A stretch of DNA of 64,000 bases from Candidatus Opimibacter skivensis (GCA_016721905.1 JADKHH010000007.1:62001-126000), one strand, 5' to 3'. Shown: positions 7,892 to 16,901, numbered from the stretch's first letter. Numbers and translations are program-made. The notes: a model not told the origin generated them from the letters alone.

Positions 7892-8542
7892 TCAGAGCAA
7901 TGACTTAGGTCTTGGATTTCGGAGTACAAAGTATACCACGATACTGCAGGCTATTCCGAAAAAGCACCATACGGAAATCAGGCTGGGCTGGAAGAAAATG
8001 CGGGCGACGAGATAGCCGGCCAGGAGTATACCTCCGATGAATTTAATTCGAATGTCAGTTGAAATCATGGGAGTGCCAACTGTGGCTGCGAGATAAAAAC
8101 CGGCGGCGATTGGAATCAGCGTCCGCGGAAATTCTATATCATAAAACACATGATGGCTGATGATTTTGACCTCCATACTGAAGCTCATCAGACAATACAG
8201 GAAATAAGCGGCAATGATAATCCCGGGAATCTGGAGTAGCCGTATAAATTTTCGACGTGACACATCTTTTTCGATGCGTTGAAATGCGAGGGGGAACAAC
8301 AATGGCCATACCATCTGGGCAATGGCTAAAAATCCATATGCGGCTGGATATTGAAGTGCAGACCATTCGCTATGCGTCGCGGAAAGCCATACAACGCCTT
8401 CAAAAAACTGCTGGACACCAAAAATCAAAGGGATACTGGCAAAAGGGTATTGTGCAGATTCCTTGACTTGCTTTAAGGAGGCAACACCTATACCTGTGAG
8501 GACAATACTAGCACCAAAACTTGCCGTGGCAGAGAAACACAT
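7892..8542 (-). CDS. DUF6629 family membrane protein
   Basis: A 216-residue integral membrane protein with about seven hydrophobic segments. It opens with MCFSATASFGASIVL, the hallmark N-terminus of DUF6629, and continues with IPLIFGVQQFFEGVVWLS, which is also typical of that family. The frame extends 30 codons further upstream, but the family starts at the MCFSATASF methionine, so I place the start at 8542. Function is unknown in the family. Neighbours are the PrsW-like gene (convergent) and the lipoprotein carbonic anhydrase (upstream, same strand, about 120 bp). Confidence 0.85.
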   Translation of the reverse strand: MCFSATASFGASIVLTGIGVASLKQVKESAQYPFASIPLIFGVQQFFEGVVWLSATHSEWSALQYPAAYGFLAIAQMVWPLLFPLAFQRIEKDVSRRKFIRLLQIPGIIIAAYFLYCLMSFSMEVKIISHHVFYDIEFPRTLIPIAAGFYLAATVGTPMISTDIRIKFIGGILLAGYLVARIFFQPSLISVWCFFGIACSIVVYFVLRNPRPKSLL

Positions 8543-8663
8543 AGAGGATCTTTTGAAATAACCTCCAACAATACTGATTTCTCCCCGAAGTGCAAAGAAT
8601 TGAATACAATTGATGACACAATCCTCACCCATTTTTTGAAAACAGGGCTAGACACTCAACACC

Positions 8664-9317
8664 TCAATGCATAAAAGTGATTTCTCCATTATCAAGATTG
8701 TATAAGGCTCCAACGATCTTGACTTCTCCCTTTTCAGCCAGATGCCTGAGGATAGGCTCTGATGACTGCAGCAACTTGACCCCATGTTTCATATTGGCTT
8801 GAACTGCAGAATCCAGAGACATGTTATCGGTCATTTCGAGGGCTTGCTCCTCTTCTTCATTCTCGATATAGGCCACGATGCTCATGATATGGTCTGATGA
8901 GATCTCACCATCCCTGTGGCCGAGATATGCTTTGAGAGCACCACATTCTTCATGCCCCAGCACAACCACCAGTTTACACCCCAGATGTTCGACAGCGTAT
9001 TCAATACTGCCTAGCTCGTAATCTCCGATGACATTACCGGCAGTCCGCACGGAGAAAATATCACCGAGGCCCTGGTCAAAAATCAATTCAGGTGGCACAC
9101 GGGAGTCAGAGCAACTCACCACCACGGTATGGGGATCCTGACCCTTCTTCAAATCCCTCAAGCGCTTAAGGGTCTCGTGAGGGTGGACAGGGTGCCCTGA
9201 CATAAATCTTTGATTTCCTGCCTTGAGGGCTTCGAGGGGGGGCAATGCCTCTTCGTATCTGGATTGGCAACTCATCAAAGTGGCCAATACGAGGGCTAAA
9301 CCAAGTAGCATTTTCAT
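8664..9317 (-). CDS. beta-carbonic anhydrase, lipoprotein
   Basis: A 217-residue beta-class carbonic anhydrase that interconverts CO2 and bicarbonate. Zinc ligands are visible as Cys69 in CSDSR, and His122 and Cys125 in GHEECGAL; Asp71 and Arg73 form the usual dyad. The protein begins with a lipoprotein signal (MKMLLGLALVLATLMSCQS, lipobox LMSC, Cys17), so it should sit in the periplasm on a membrane rather than in the cytosol. I chose the ATG at 9317 because it starts exactly at this signal; the frame reaches 9362. A TATCTTTG -7 box and a long dyad lie upstream. The window also carries a cytosolic beta-carbonic anhydrase at 58063-58695, so the two serve different compartments. Confidence 0.92.
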   Translation of the reverse strand: MKMLLGLALVLATLMSCQSRYEEALPPLEALKAGNQRFMSGHPVHPHETLKRLRDLKKGQDPHTVVVSCSDSRVPPELIFDQGLGDIFSVRTAGNVIGDYELGSIEYAVEHLGCKLVVVLGHEECGALKAYLGHRDGEISSDHIMSIVAYIENEEEEQALEMTDNMSLDSAVQANMKHGVKLLQSSEPILRHLAEKGEVKIVGALYNLDNGEITFMH

Positions 9318-9366
9318 GATCTTCCTTACTGTTGCATTTGCCTCCCGCAGGTGACAAAGCACCTTT

Positions 9367-9423
9367 AACGTTCCGGATCAAACGATTATATCAACAGTCA
9401 ATAATCAGTTTGACCGGAACGTT
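9367..9423. promoter_or_regulatory. 17/16-bp dyad in the leader of the lipoprotein carbonic anhydrase
   Basis: The left arm AACGTTCCGGATCAAAC (9367-9383) and right arm GTTTGACCGGAACGTT (9408-9423) are reverse complements apart from one extra base. The dyad lies 50 bp upstream of the start and just downstream of the -7 box at 9425-9432, so it would be transcribed. It could be an operator or an mRNA hairpin; which one cannot be told from sequence. Confidence 0.55.
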
Positions 9424-9424
9424 A

Positions 9425-9432
9425 CAAAGATA
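9425..9432 (-). promoter_or_regulatory. -7 box TATCTTTG for the lipoprotein carbonic anhydrase
   Basis: On the minus strand the bases match the Bacteroidota -7 consensus TAnnTTTG in all fixed positions. The site is about 108 bp upstream of the start codon, leaving a leader that contains the dyad. A -33 TTTG at the ideal spacing was not found. Confidence 0.5.
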
Positions 9433-9592
9433 CACTCACTTGGACATCAAATGAAATGCAAATTTAATTTTGAGCCCGGAGTGCCAACAATATGTCCTCA
9501 CCCAACGGAATCGTAAAACATCCCAGTTGCATTTAAATAATGTCCTTCAATTCCTGCATCAACAATCCACCACTTTATAACTACATCACAAA

Positions 9593-10708
9593 CTAGTTGG
9601 ACAGAATTACCTTCAATGCCTTTTCCTTTTCAGCATTTCCAAAGGTTTCATAAGCTTCCATAATCTGGTCCAGTCTGAAACGGTGGGTGATCAGTTTCTG
9701 TGGATCCAGTTTTTTGGACTGTACTGTCTTAAACAGCATCGGTGTTGTGACTGTGTCTACAAGTCGGGTCCTGATCGTGATGTTGTGAGCCCATAAGGTT
9801 TCGAGATGCAGCGTTACACTTTTTCCATGAACGCCAATATTGGCGATATGTCCCCCTGCGCCAACGATGAGCTGACACAACTCAAACGTAGCCGGAATGC
9901 CGACTGCTTCAATCGCCACATCCACACCTTTATTGTTTGTCATCTTCATGATAGCTTCGACGGCTTTACCATCCTTGCTATTGATGACTTGCGTAGCCCC
10001 AAATGTCTTTGACACTTCCAGTCGGTTATCATCCAGGTCAATCATGATGATCTCGGATGGTGAATAGAACTGGGCAGTCAATAATGCTGCAAGGCCTATC
10101 GGACCAGAACCAACAATCGCAACCGTATCACCTGGCTTAACCTCTCCGTTGAGAACGCCACATTCAAAACCGGTGGGTAAAATATCACTCAGCATAACCA
10201 GGGCTTCTTCATCGGAGCCGGCAGGTATTGGATACATACTATTGTCAGCATAAGGAATCCGTACATATTCGGCCTGGGTACCATCAATGAGGTTACCTAA
10301 AATCCATCCGCCCTTTTCGCAATGTGAATACATGGCTTTTCTACAATACTCGCATTTGCCGCAAGAGGTAATACAGGAGATCAAAACATGGTCGCCTTTC
10401 TTGAAGGTGCTCACTGCGCTACCTACTTCCTCAATAATACCAACACCTTCGTGTCCGATGATCCTGCCATCAGTCACAGTAGGAACATCCCCTTTCATAA
10501 TGTGCAGATCCGTACCACAGATGGTGGTCTTTAATATTTTAACAATCGCATCGGTAGGTTCCTTGATGACTGGCATAGGCTTGTCCTCCCAGGCTTTCTT
10601 TCCTGGACCGTGATATACCAGTGCTTTCATCATCTTGCCCTTGCTGCCGTTTCCGGTAACAGGCGTATTCTTTTCGGCTATTTTAACCGGAGATATTATC
10701 GTTGTCAT
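9593..10708 (-). CDS. zinc-dependent alcohol dehydrogenase (MDR family)
   Basis: A 371-residue medium-chain dehydrogenase. Catalytic zinc residues are in TTICGTDLHIMKGD (about 61-74) and GHEGVG (about 85-90); the structural zinc site is the four-cysteine lobe CGKCEYCRKAMYSHC. The Rossmann loop is IVGSGPIGLAALL, and the acidic residue in IDLDDNR favours NAD over NADP. It resembles the secondary-alcohol/glutathione-independent formaldehyde branch. Substrate is not determined by sequence alone. The conserved part begins at MKALVYHGPGKKAWE (residue 27), so the ATG at residue 26 or 27 could be the true start; the 25-residue lead has no signal peptide character. A 15-bp palindrome lies 19 bp upstream of the annotated start. 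Confidence 0.9.
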   Translation of the reverse strand: MTTIISPVKIAEKNTPVTGNGSKGKMMKALVYHGPGKKAWEDKPMPVIKEPTDAIVKILKTTICGTDLHIMKGDVPTVTDGRIIGHEGVGIIEEVGSAVSTFKKGDHVLISCITSCGKCEYCRKAMYSHCEKGGWILGNLIDGTQAEYVRIPYADNSMYPIPAGSDEEALVMLSDILPTGFECGVLNGEVKPGDTVAIVGSGPIGLAALLTAQFYSPSEIIMIDLDDNRLEVSKTFGATQVINSKDGKAVEAIMKMTNNKGVDVAIEAVGIPATFELCQLIVGAGGHIANIGVHGKSVTLHLETLWAHNITIRTRLVDTVTTPMLFKTVQSKKLDPQKLITHRFRLDQIMEAYETFGNAEKEKALKVILSN

Positions 10709-10726
10709 TGCTATTTAGGTTTAAGC

Positions 10727-10741
10727 GTGATAGATTATCAC
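10727..10741. promoter_or_regulatory. 15-bp palindrome upstream of the alcohol dehydrogenase
   Basis: GTGATA-GAT-TATCAC, a perfect 6-bp inverted repeat with a 3-base centre, 19 bp before the start at 10708. It recalls Crp/Fnr half-sites, but the spacing is odd-numbered and differs from both. It may be an operator for a local regulator. Confidence 0.35.
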
Positions 10742-10887
10742 ATCCTAAAATTAGGCCTGCCAGCGTTATGGAATGTTATATAATTCATTGAAAAGGTTAC
10801 ATAACTTAACATTTGAATATGTCTAAACAAGGAAAAAAGTGGAAATTTCTGCAAATGCTGGCAAATCTGATGATTCCATGATTGTAA

Positions 10888-11499
10888 CTAAGAGATGTCC
10901 ATGATCGTCACAATAGTATCCGTAGTTAAACTTTTAAATACATAAAAAAGGGTGTCCATTTCACTGCTGTCCTGAAAATCATGTACTTCATTTTCAGGCA
11001 ATACACTTTCCCACAGATCATCGGCGTCAACATCATCTTCAAGTCCGTGATAAAATGAATCCTTAAAAAGCTCTTCGCCTGATCCTGTAGTAGCCAATCT
11101 CTCATAAAGTGGCTGAGAGCCATATCCAATAAACCTGCAATAATCACCATCTGCGCAAGGCCATTCCCAGTCCTGCCAGGTAATCAATGGTGGTGTAGTC
11201 CTTTCAAGCAATGATGTCTTCTGGAGAGTTAACTGCTCTATTTCAGCACTGCTCATATCCGGGTGTATTTCCTTGAGTTGTCGCCTGAGTCCATCAATGT
11301 CTCCATTACAAGTAAAAGAATCTATCTCCAATAATCTACCGGCTGCCAGGCACCCTGGGCATATAGCGTTGATCTTGTCCTCACCATAAAAGGATTCAGC
11401 ATCAAAACAGGCTTTTTCCTCTTTACAAAAATGACAAGTTGCGATATGCTCTTGCAGGCCGGTATACAATTCAGGATTTTCGAAATAGGTAAAGTTCAT
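10888..11499 (-). CDS. CbrC-like (UPF0167) protein
   Basis: A 203-residue soluble protein. It begins FTYFENPELYTG and carries two Cys pairs, CHFCKEEKACF (about 22-32) and CPGCLAAGRL (about 47-56), followed by RTTPPLITWQDWEWP and DYCRFIGYGS in the middle. This pattern is that of UPF0167, which includes E. coli CbrC, linked to colicin E2 tolerance. The cysteines probably bind zinc. Biochemical function is unknown. It is transcribed alone; the next gene upstream on this strand ends 269 bp away across a GA-rich repeat stretch. Confidence 0.8.
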   Translation of the reverse strand: MNFTYFENPELYTGLQEHIATCHFCKEEKACFDAESFYGEDKINAICPGCLAAGRLLEIDSFTCNGDIDGLRRQLKEIHPDMSSAEIEQLTLQKTSLLERTTPPLITWQDWEWPCADGDYCRFIGYGSQPLYERLATTGSGEELFKDSFYHGLEDDVDADDLWESVLPENEVHDFQDSSEMDTLFYVFKSLTTDTIVTIMDIS

Positions 11500-11569
11500 A
11501 GGGTTATGGGGTTTAGTCTATGTAATATAAGTCCCTAATTTAAATAGTATAGCCCATATACCAGAGCTT

Positions 11570-11765
11570 TAACGAGGGCCGGAGCGCTCAGCACAAGGGA
11601 CGAGGCCAAATGACGTTTGAGGAGGGCGGAGCACGGAGAGCGACGAGGGCGGAGCACACGGAGCAATGTCCTCGGGGGCATCTAAAATCACAGGGCGACG
11701 GAGGGCAGGCACACGGAGAAAATTCATTCTACATCTACACTTTCTTATTCTCTCACTCTCTTACT
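11570..11765. repeat. GA-rich and CTCTTACT-type low-complexity stretch
   Basis: Words such as GGCGGAGCACGGAGAGCGAC, GAGGGCGGAGCACACGGAGC and then TCTCACTCTCTTACTCTCTTAC follow one another between the CbrC-like gene and the next one. No gene or structured RNA is evident; the block looks like degenerate simple repeats. Confidence 0.6.
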
Positions 11766-11768
11766 CTC

Positions 11769-12452
11769 TTACACCTGCACGGTAAAGCTTCCCATGCGCA
11801 TACCAACGCCATGAAGCTTGTTGGATTCGACATCCAGGGTGGCAAGGGCAGGCCACACGTACAAAGGGTCTCCGCCGGTTTCGTTAAATGTGTCAAAAGG
11901 AATAAGCGTAAGAAATTCCTCATGCAGCAGGATGATCACGTATCGTTCATAATAATCCTCTTTGACAATAAGATTTGGCTTTCGAATGAACGTAACAAAA
12001 TGATGATAGGTCATCCTGGTGGTATGTGCGTGCCTTCCCGGCTCTGTGGCCATGATATCAATAAACTCCTCTAACATAGAGAGCTCCGGATTCACTTCAC
12101 GAAGATCATACTGCCTGATCAGCAAACCATCTTCATAGCGCCTCCATGCAAAGAGCAAGTGGTTATGAACCATAAGAAAGGTCCCGAAATCAAAATGAAG
12201 AGACGGGCTCTGTTTTCCGTTACCAACCTCAGTATCCATTGGCTCCAGGAGGATACTTTCGCTTTCATTCTTGCTTTGCGGCAGGACATGATGAGCCACC
12301 CAATGATATGGAGCCAGATCTGAATTAAAGTTGCTCAATTCTATAAAATATGGAAAATGGTATTGGATGGGTGTCATAGGCAATCGGGGTAGTTTAAATA
12401 TGCTGCTGGCCTGACGCCAACAAATATTGGAGTAAAATTGGAATTCATTCAT
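11769..12452 (-). CDS. hypothetical protein
   Basis: A 227-residue soluble protein that I do not recognise. It has no signal peptide or membrane helix. The composition is aromatic and histidine rich (WVAHHVLP, MTYHHFVTF, YVIILLHEEFL), with a mixed alpha/beta pattern. Codon use and the lack of interruptions agree with a real gene. It is divergent from the M43 metalloprotease gene, with 71 bp between the two start codons, so the pair may share a regulatory region. Confidence 0.65.
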   Translation of the reverse strand: MNEFQFYSNICWRQASSIFKLPRLPMTPIQYHFPYFIELSNFNSDLAPYHWVAHHVLPQSKNESESILLEPMDTEVGNGKQSPSLHFDFGTFLMVHNHLLFAWRRYEDGLLIRQYDLREVNPELSMLEEFIDIMATEPGRHAHTTRMTYHHFVTFIRKPNLIVKEDYYERYVIILLHEEFLTLIPFDTFNETGGDPLYVWPALATLDVESNKLHGVGMRMGSFTVQV

Positions 12453-12523
12453 GCGAATTTGCTAATTTTAATTCAATTGTTCCTGCGAAGAGCAATTGCA
12501 TGACCCACTCCAACCCGAGACCA

Positions 12524-14152
12524 ATGAACCGTGTGTTGATTACGATTCTGAGTATTAGCATTAGCGTAACCCCATCAGTTGCGTTTGTAAGTTCATTTTC
12601 AGCTCCGCTATCAAACATTCTTGCTAAAGCACCTTCGCCACCCCTGCTTGATACCATCCCTATCGCGATTCATGTCATACATACAGGCACTCCCATTGGC
12701 TCAGCAGACAATCCATCCGATAGTCTCATCTATGCGCTGATCAACCTCATGAATGACGCGTTTCAACTTGATGGGCCGAACTATGGCGGGGCTGATATCG
12801 GCCTTGCATTCCAGCTCGCCAGCCGATCGCCGGATTGTATGACTACTGCAGGTATCAATCGAATGGACGGGAGTAGCATACCGGACTACGCTTCAGGAGG
12901 CATAACTACCGATACTTTCTTTAACCCCAATAGCGCTCATGAATTATTCGTAAAAGGTCTCAGCCGCTGGCCGAATACTGACTATCTGAATATATGGATC
13001 GTCAATACGATCGACGGCAATCCTACCTGGCCCGGTGGATATGCCTTCCTTCCCGAATACAATTCCGCATTGACCGATGGCATTGTACTACGCGCCAGTG
13101 TCGTGAACGGGACGAATAAAACTATCCTACACGAGCTAGGTCACTACTTCAATCTCTTACATACGTTTGGCAATGTATGGGATGCGTGTATACCGGAGAC
13201 GAACTGCACATCGGATGGTGATCTGATCTGCGATACAGAAAATTGCATGTATGCTTTTGACTGCTCATCGGTCACCAATCCATGCACTGAAGAGGAATGG
13301 ATCATTGTGGATACCGAACACGAATACACGGTACTCAATAATTATATGGGGTATACAGATTGTCAATGGATGTTTACGGAAGATCAGAAGACCAGAATGC
13401 ATGATGCTTTAAATACCTTCAGGCCAAGCCTGCTTTCATCACATGCCCTGGATACGACATCATCTGCTGATGTTGTCCCTGCTTGTATCCCCACTGCCGC
13501 AAATGGATTGTCGCCCTTTTATGGAATACAACGGGTGGAAATAGGATCGTTAAATGTCTATTCAGGTTCAAGTCTGGCGGACGGATCTTTCTACCTGGAT
13601 CGCACGTGCAATCAATATCTTGAAGTAGCAGCCGGAGACAGCATCCCAGTGAGAATCACATGCTCCTATGAAAACTGGGCTCAGGTGAAAATATTCATGG
13701 ATCTCAATAACGATGGTGTGTTTACCTCACCCGGTGAATTAATGATTTCAGGAGATGGAGGCTTTATTGAAGATACGCTTGTTGTGCCCTTACAGATTGA
13801 TATGTGTGTTCCGCTCAGGTTACGTATAGTAGCGGATCATCCTGCAGCACCACCTCCTACCGCTTGCTTACTCAGCGGAACGCCAGCAGAGGGTGTCGGG
13901 CAAATAGAAGACTATGCATTGATCGTTCAGCCAAGATATGTGGAATCTGTGGCCTCAGGTGATTGGGATAATCCGGCTAGTTGGTCATGTAATTGTATTC
14001 CCTCTTCAGGTGATTTTGTTTATATCCAGTCAGGCGACACCATAAACATAACACCGCAAATGGGATTGGTGACTTGTGCTGATGTGCATCTAGAACCTGG
14101 TGCACTGTTGCAATTGGATGGTGAGATGCATGTGGCCGGAGGATGTTATTAA
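12524..14152 (+). CDS. secreted M43 (pappalysin-type) metalloprotease with GEVED domain
   Basis: A 542-residue secreted protein. The signal peptide is MNRVLITILSISISVTPSVA. The zinc site HELGHYFNLLHTFG (about 203-216) has the extended HExxHxxxxxH form of M43 proteases, and NNYMGY provides the Met-turn. A GEVED domain follows, seen in VKIFMDLNNDGVFTSPGE and GVGQIEDYALIV. The last 70 residues form a WxNPxxW..P...D.V.I domain that ends the protein; no type A or B T9SS sorting tail is seen after it. The same terminal domain ends the VPS10-like protein at 53555-56164. I chose the ATG at 12524 because it starts the signal peptide; the frame begins at 12500. Confidence 0.88.
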   Translation: MNRVLITILSISISVTPSVAFVSSFSAPLSNILAKAPSPPLLDTIPIAIHVIHTGTPIGSADNPSDSLIYALINLMNDAFQLDGPNYGGADIGLAFQLASRSPDCMTTAGINRMDGSSIPDYASGGITTDTFFNPNSAHELFVKGLSRWPNTDYLNIWIVNTIDGNPTWPGGYAFLPEYNSALTDGIVLRASVVNGTNKTILHELGHYFNLLHTFGNVWDACIPETNCTSDGDLICDTENCMYAFDCSSVTNPCTEEEWIIVDTEHEYTVLNNYMGYTDCQWMFTEDQKTRMHDALNTFRPSLLSSHALDTTSSADVVPACIPTAANGLSPFYGIQRVEIGSLNVYSGSSLADGSFYLDRTCNQYLEVAAGDSIPVRITCSYENWAQVKIFMDLNNDGVFTSPGELMISGDGGFIEDTLVVPLQIDMCVPLRLRIVADHPAAPPPTACLLSGTPAEGVGQIEDYALIVQPRYVESVASGDWDNPASWSCNCIPSSGDFVYIQSGDTINITPQMGLVTCADVHLEPGALLQLDGEMHVAGGCY

Positions 14153-14223
14153 AGGAATAACGAATATAGAACATTGAATATCGAAGTAAAAATGGGAAGT
14201 AAGAAGTGAGAAGTGATTTCAAT

Positions 14224-15756
14224 TTATTGATGTATAACACTTTCTTTAATCCTGTATGCCGATGGTGTAAGTCCGACCTCATTTTTAAAATATCTGTTGA
14301 AGGACGCCTTGTTATTGAACCCTGCTTCATAGGCTATCTGAATGATGGTATAATTTGCGTATGCAGGATTCGCCAACATCCTCATGACGTATGCAACCCG
14401 ATACTTATTGAGTAGTTCAAAAAAATTGACTTTATAATGCTCATTGATGACCTGTGACAACTGATGCCTGTTGATATTGAGATAAGCTGCCAGATCATCC
14501 AGCCTTAATTCGTTTTCCTTAAAAACCTGTTCTTCGGTCAGCATGCGTTCAAGTTTCAATTTAATGGCTTCACTGGCTCCTTTCGTTAATGAGGATGATC
14601 GGTATTTCTGGACAGAAAAGATCCTTTCGATCGGCTCACTGCTGAAGACCCGCTTTTGCAACAAGCCCATATAAGCGATGACCAGAATGACGAGCCCCAT
14701 GACGAGGCTGATGGCATAATCCCATTGAGGATTGAAAAATGAGCAATTCACAAGGATGAAATAAGAGAGAAAAGCGAACGAATATATCTTCATCCCGATG
14801 GCCAATATCCGGGACCATGTCCTGATATTGGCATCCACCTGCCACTCATTTTGAGTTATGAAGTGAATCAGGATCGTATAAAAAAGAATATGCGCGGTGA
14901 GCAGGATAGAGGATGACCCAATGCTCACCAGATCATTCATCCCTTGCATATGAAGGCCTACATCACTTAACAATGCAGGCAAGGTCAACAGGAAAACCAC
15001 AAATGGAATACTAAAATGAAGCATGACCTCTCTTCGTGTATATTCTTCCTTAAACGACTCCTTGAGATAGAAATATAGGGAAGGACCCACCAGTAAAGTG
15101 AAAAAAGGCCACTGGCTGCGCAGGTAGGGAAAATAAATAACATAACCTGTCCAAATGGTTAAATAGGTAACCAAGATCAACACAAACGAAAAAACAAAAA
15201 GTGCAAGCCACTTTTCGCCCGCTGAAAACCTTGATTTCCCCAGCATTAAAACCAAACTGATCACCAAACCAATGAAGGCAACCAGCGAAAGAAGAAAAGT
15301 CCAGAAAGTAAATTTTGGTTTTAACTCATGCTTTAATGCGATAAACGCATCATTGCTTGCTGCCAGGTGATCAAACTCAAATTGGGATACCATTTTATAG
15401 GTAAGGAAGCCTTGTGGCAACGCGAGCAAGCTGGCCATTGCTAAACTATCCTGTTTCCGGGCAGCGTAAATCTTTGCAATCCAAAATGCAGCTCCTCTCC
15501 AGAATTGACCTTGATTTTCCCGAAGGCTCATAAAGATAGACAACGCCTTTTGATCCTCTCCGTTCCGATACATGCAGATAGCGGCATTTAATTTCATCCT
15601 CTCCGAAGAAAATTCGAGCGAATCCAAACGTGAAGCAAGCGTACTACATTGATTTTTATCAACGGCCTCCTGAAGTTGTGCTTCAGTCAGCGGGCCTGCC
15701 TGAGCACCAACCTCCGCCAGGCAGAATGTCAGGAAGAAAAAGATTATGGTTTTCAT
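14224..15756 (-). CDS. membrane-bound AraC family regulator with periplasmic sensor region
   Basis: A 510-residue protein. It has a signal peptide (about 1-18, ending VGAQA), a periplasmic helical region of about 130 residues that looks like tetratricopeptide-type helices (AAICMYRNGEDQKALSIF), then about seven membrane helices (roughly 150-370), and a C-terminal AraC-type DNA-binding domain with two helix-turn-helix units (LRLDDLAAYLNINRHQLSQV and IIQIAYEAGFNNKASFNRYF). It therefore joins a periplasmic sensor to a cytoplasmic DNA-binding domain in a single membrane protein. The start lies 14 bp after the stop of the NHL protein gene on the same strand, so the two are likely co-transcribed. 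Target genes are unknown. Confidence 0.88.
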   Translation of the reverse strand: MKTIIFFFLTFCLAEVGAQAGPLTEAQLQEAVDKNQCSTLASRLDSLEFSSERMKLNAAICMYRNGEDQKALSIFMSLRENQGQFWRGAAFWIAKIYAARKQDSLAMASLLALPQGFLTYKMVSQFEFDHLAASNDAFIALKHELKPKFTFWTFLLSLVAFIGLVISLVLMLGKSRFSAGEKWLALFVFSFVLILVTYLTIWTGYVIYFPYLRSQWPFFTLLVGPSLYFYLKESFKEEYTRREVMLHFSIPFVVFLLTLPALLSDVGLHMQGMNDLVSIGSSSILLTAHILFYTILIHFITQNEWQVDANIRTWSRILAIGMKIYSFAFLSYFILVNCSFFNPQWDYAISLVMGLVILVIAYMGLLQKRVFSSEPIERIFSVQKYRSSSLTKGASEAIKLKLERMLTEEQVFKENELRLDDLAAYLNINRHQLSQVINEHYKVNFFELLNKYRVAYVMRMLANPAYANYTIIQIAYEAGFNNKASFNRYFKNEVGLTPSAYRIKESVIHQ

Positions 15757-15770
15757 ATGACGGGAATCAT

Positions 15771-16901
15771 TTACCGTTGAACTACTATTTTTTGTACTGA
15801 TATGGATTGATCCCGGAGCGCTAGTGTAATAAAATAGATACCATTAGATAGATCGGATGCATCCCAGGAAACGCTGTCTTTGATTTGAATCTTTGCGACC
15901 ACAACCCCTAAGGTATTAGTAACTTCTGCGAAGGGATCCTTTGTATCCATTAAATCAGTGGAAATCTGAAATACTACTCCCGTGCCTGGAGTCAATATGT
16001 TGCGATTCTTAAACATGGGTGGGCTGCCAATGCCTGAGGAAATGGGATCTTGCCTTAAAACAACTGCATTAGGAGTGAGTAGTCCGAGAGAACCCGAAGG
16101 AATAATTGTATTCACGAGTTCACCAGCTGAATTGTAACTACCAACAGAAGAGGTGCCACCAATGCCTAAAAGAAGGTTGCCATCTGGTAAAAAACCGACG
16201 CCTTCACATTGGGGTACATTGGATATAAACACGCCTTTAAACGATCCGTTATTGTCCCAACGTTTAACTGAACCAGCATTATAATCATTGACTAAAAGAT
16301 CTCCTTCTTCATCAAACCAGATATTCGTCGGTCCGGCAAGATTGGAAGATATAAACTTGCCCAGGTCTGCTCCTGTCGGGCTAAATTTTCGTACATATCT
16401 TTCATCATAGGAAGATACGTAGAGATTACCCTGCTTATCCCAATCGAGACCAATGCTGGCAGAAACACCAACTGATGTGAACTGATCGACGAAGGTGCCA
16501 TCGGTGCGATACCTCCAAACTTTGCCATTACCAGACCATTGCAGTACATAAAGTAACCCATCCGTCCCAATTTTCATGCGGGTCGGGCCACCAATGCCGG
16601 TTGCAAACTGGTCAATATAAGTACCGGTCGATGCATCAAATCTCAGGATTTCACCGGTATTGAGATTGGAGATCAACACGACATTATCAGGTTCAAGAAA
16701 AAGAATGTCTTGCGGCCAGGCAAGATGGTCTGTGATAAAAACTTCACCATTCTCTCCATTGGCATCAAATTTCAGGATTTGCCATGGAGGCAGATTGAAA
16801 TTACCTGCATCGCTTACATACATGCTGAGGTTCTGTGACCTAACGGAACCTGGTGACCAAATAGCCATAAAGCCAGCCAGCCAAAATACTTTGTTTGTCA
16901 T
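15771..16901 (-). CDS. secreted NHL/SMP-30-type beta-propeller with T9SS-like tail
   Basis: A 376-residue secreted protein. After a signal peptide (1-22) come repeated six-bladed propeller units: GEILRFDASTGTYIDQF, GKVWRYRTDGTFVDQF, RYVRKFSPTGADLGKF and GSVKRWDNNGSFKGVF. The last 75 residues contain DASDLSNGIYFITLALRDQ and end QKIVVQR, as in type A C-terminal sorting domains of the type IX secretion system. Such propellers bind ligands or hydrolyse lactones; no catalytic residue can be picked out here. It precedes the membrane AraC gene by 14 bp, so it might report a ligand to that regulator; this link is inference from gene order. Confidence 0.82.
   Translation of the reverse strand: MTNKVFWLAGFMAIWSPGSVRSQNLSMYVSDAGNFNLPPWQILKFDANGENGEVFITDHLAWPQDILFLEPDNVVLISNLNTGEILRFDASTGTYIDQFATGIGGPTRMKIGTDGLLYVLQWSGNGKVWRYRTDGTFVDQFTSVGVSASIGLDWDKQGNLYVSSYDERYVRKFSPTGADLGKFISSNLAGPTNIWFDEEGDLLVNDYNAGSVKRWDNNGSFKGVFISNVPQCEGVGFLPDGNLLLGIGGTSSVGSYNSAGELVNTIIPSGSLGLLTPNAVVLRQDPISSGIGSPPMFKNRNILTPGTGVVFQISTDLMDTKDPFAEVTNTLGVVVAKIQIKDSVSWDASDLSNGIYFITLALRDQSISVQKIVVQR

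Noticed and set aside
10727..10741. Canonical Crp or Fnr binding site
   Set aside because: The half-site spacing is odd (seven bases between GTGA and TCAC), whereas both canonical sites have even spacing; listed only as a generic palindrome.
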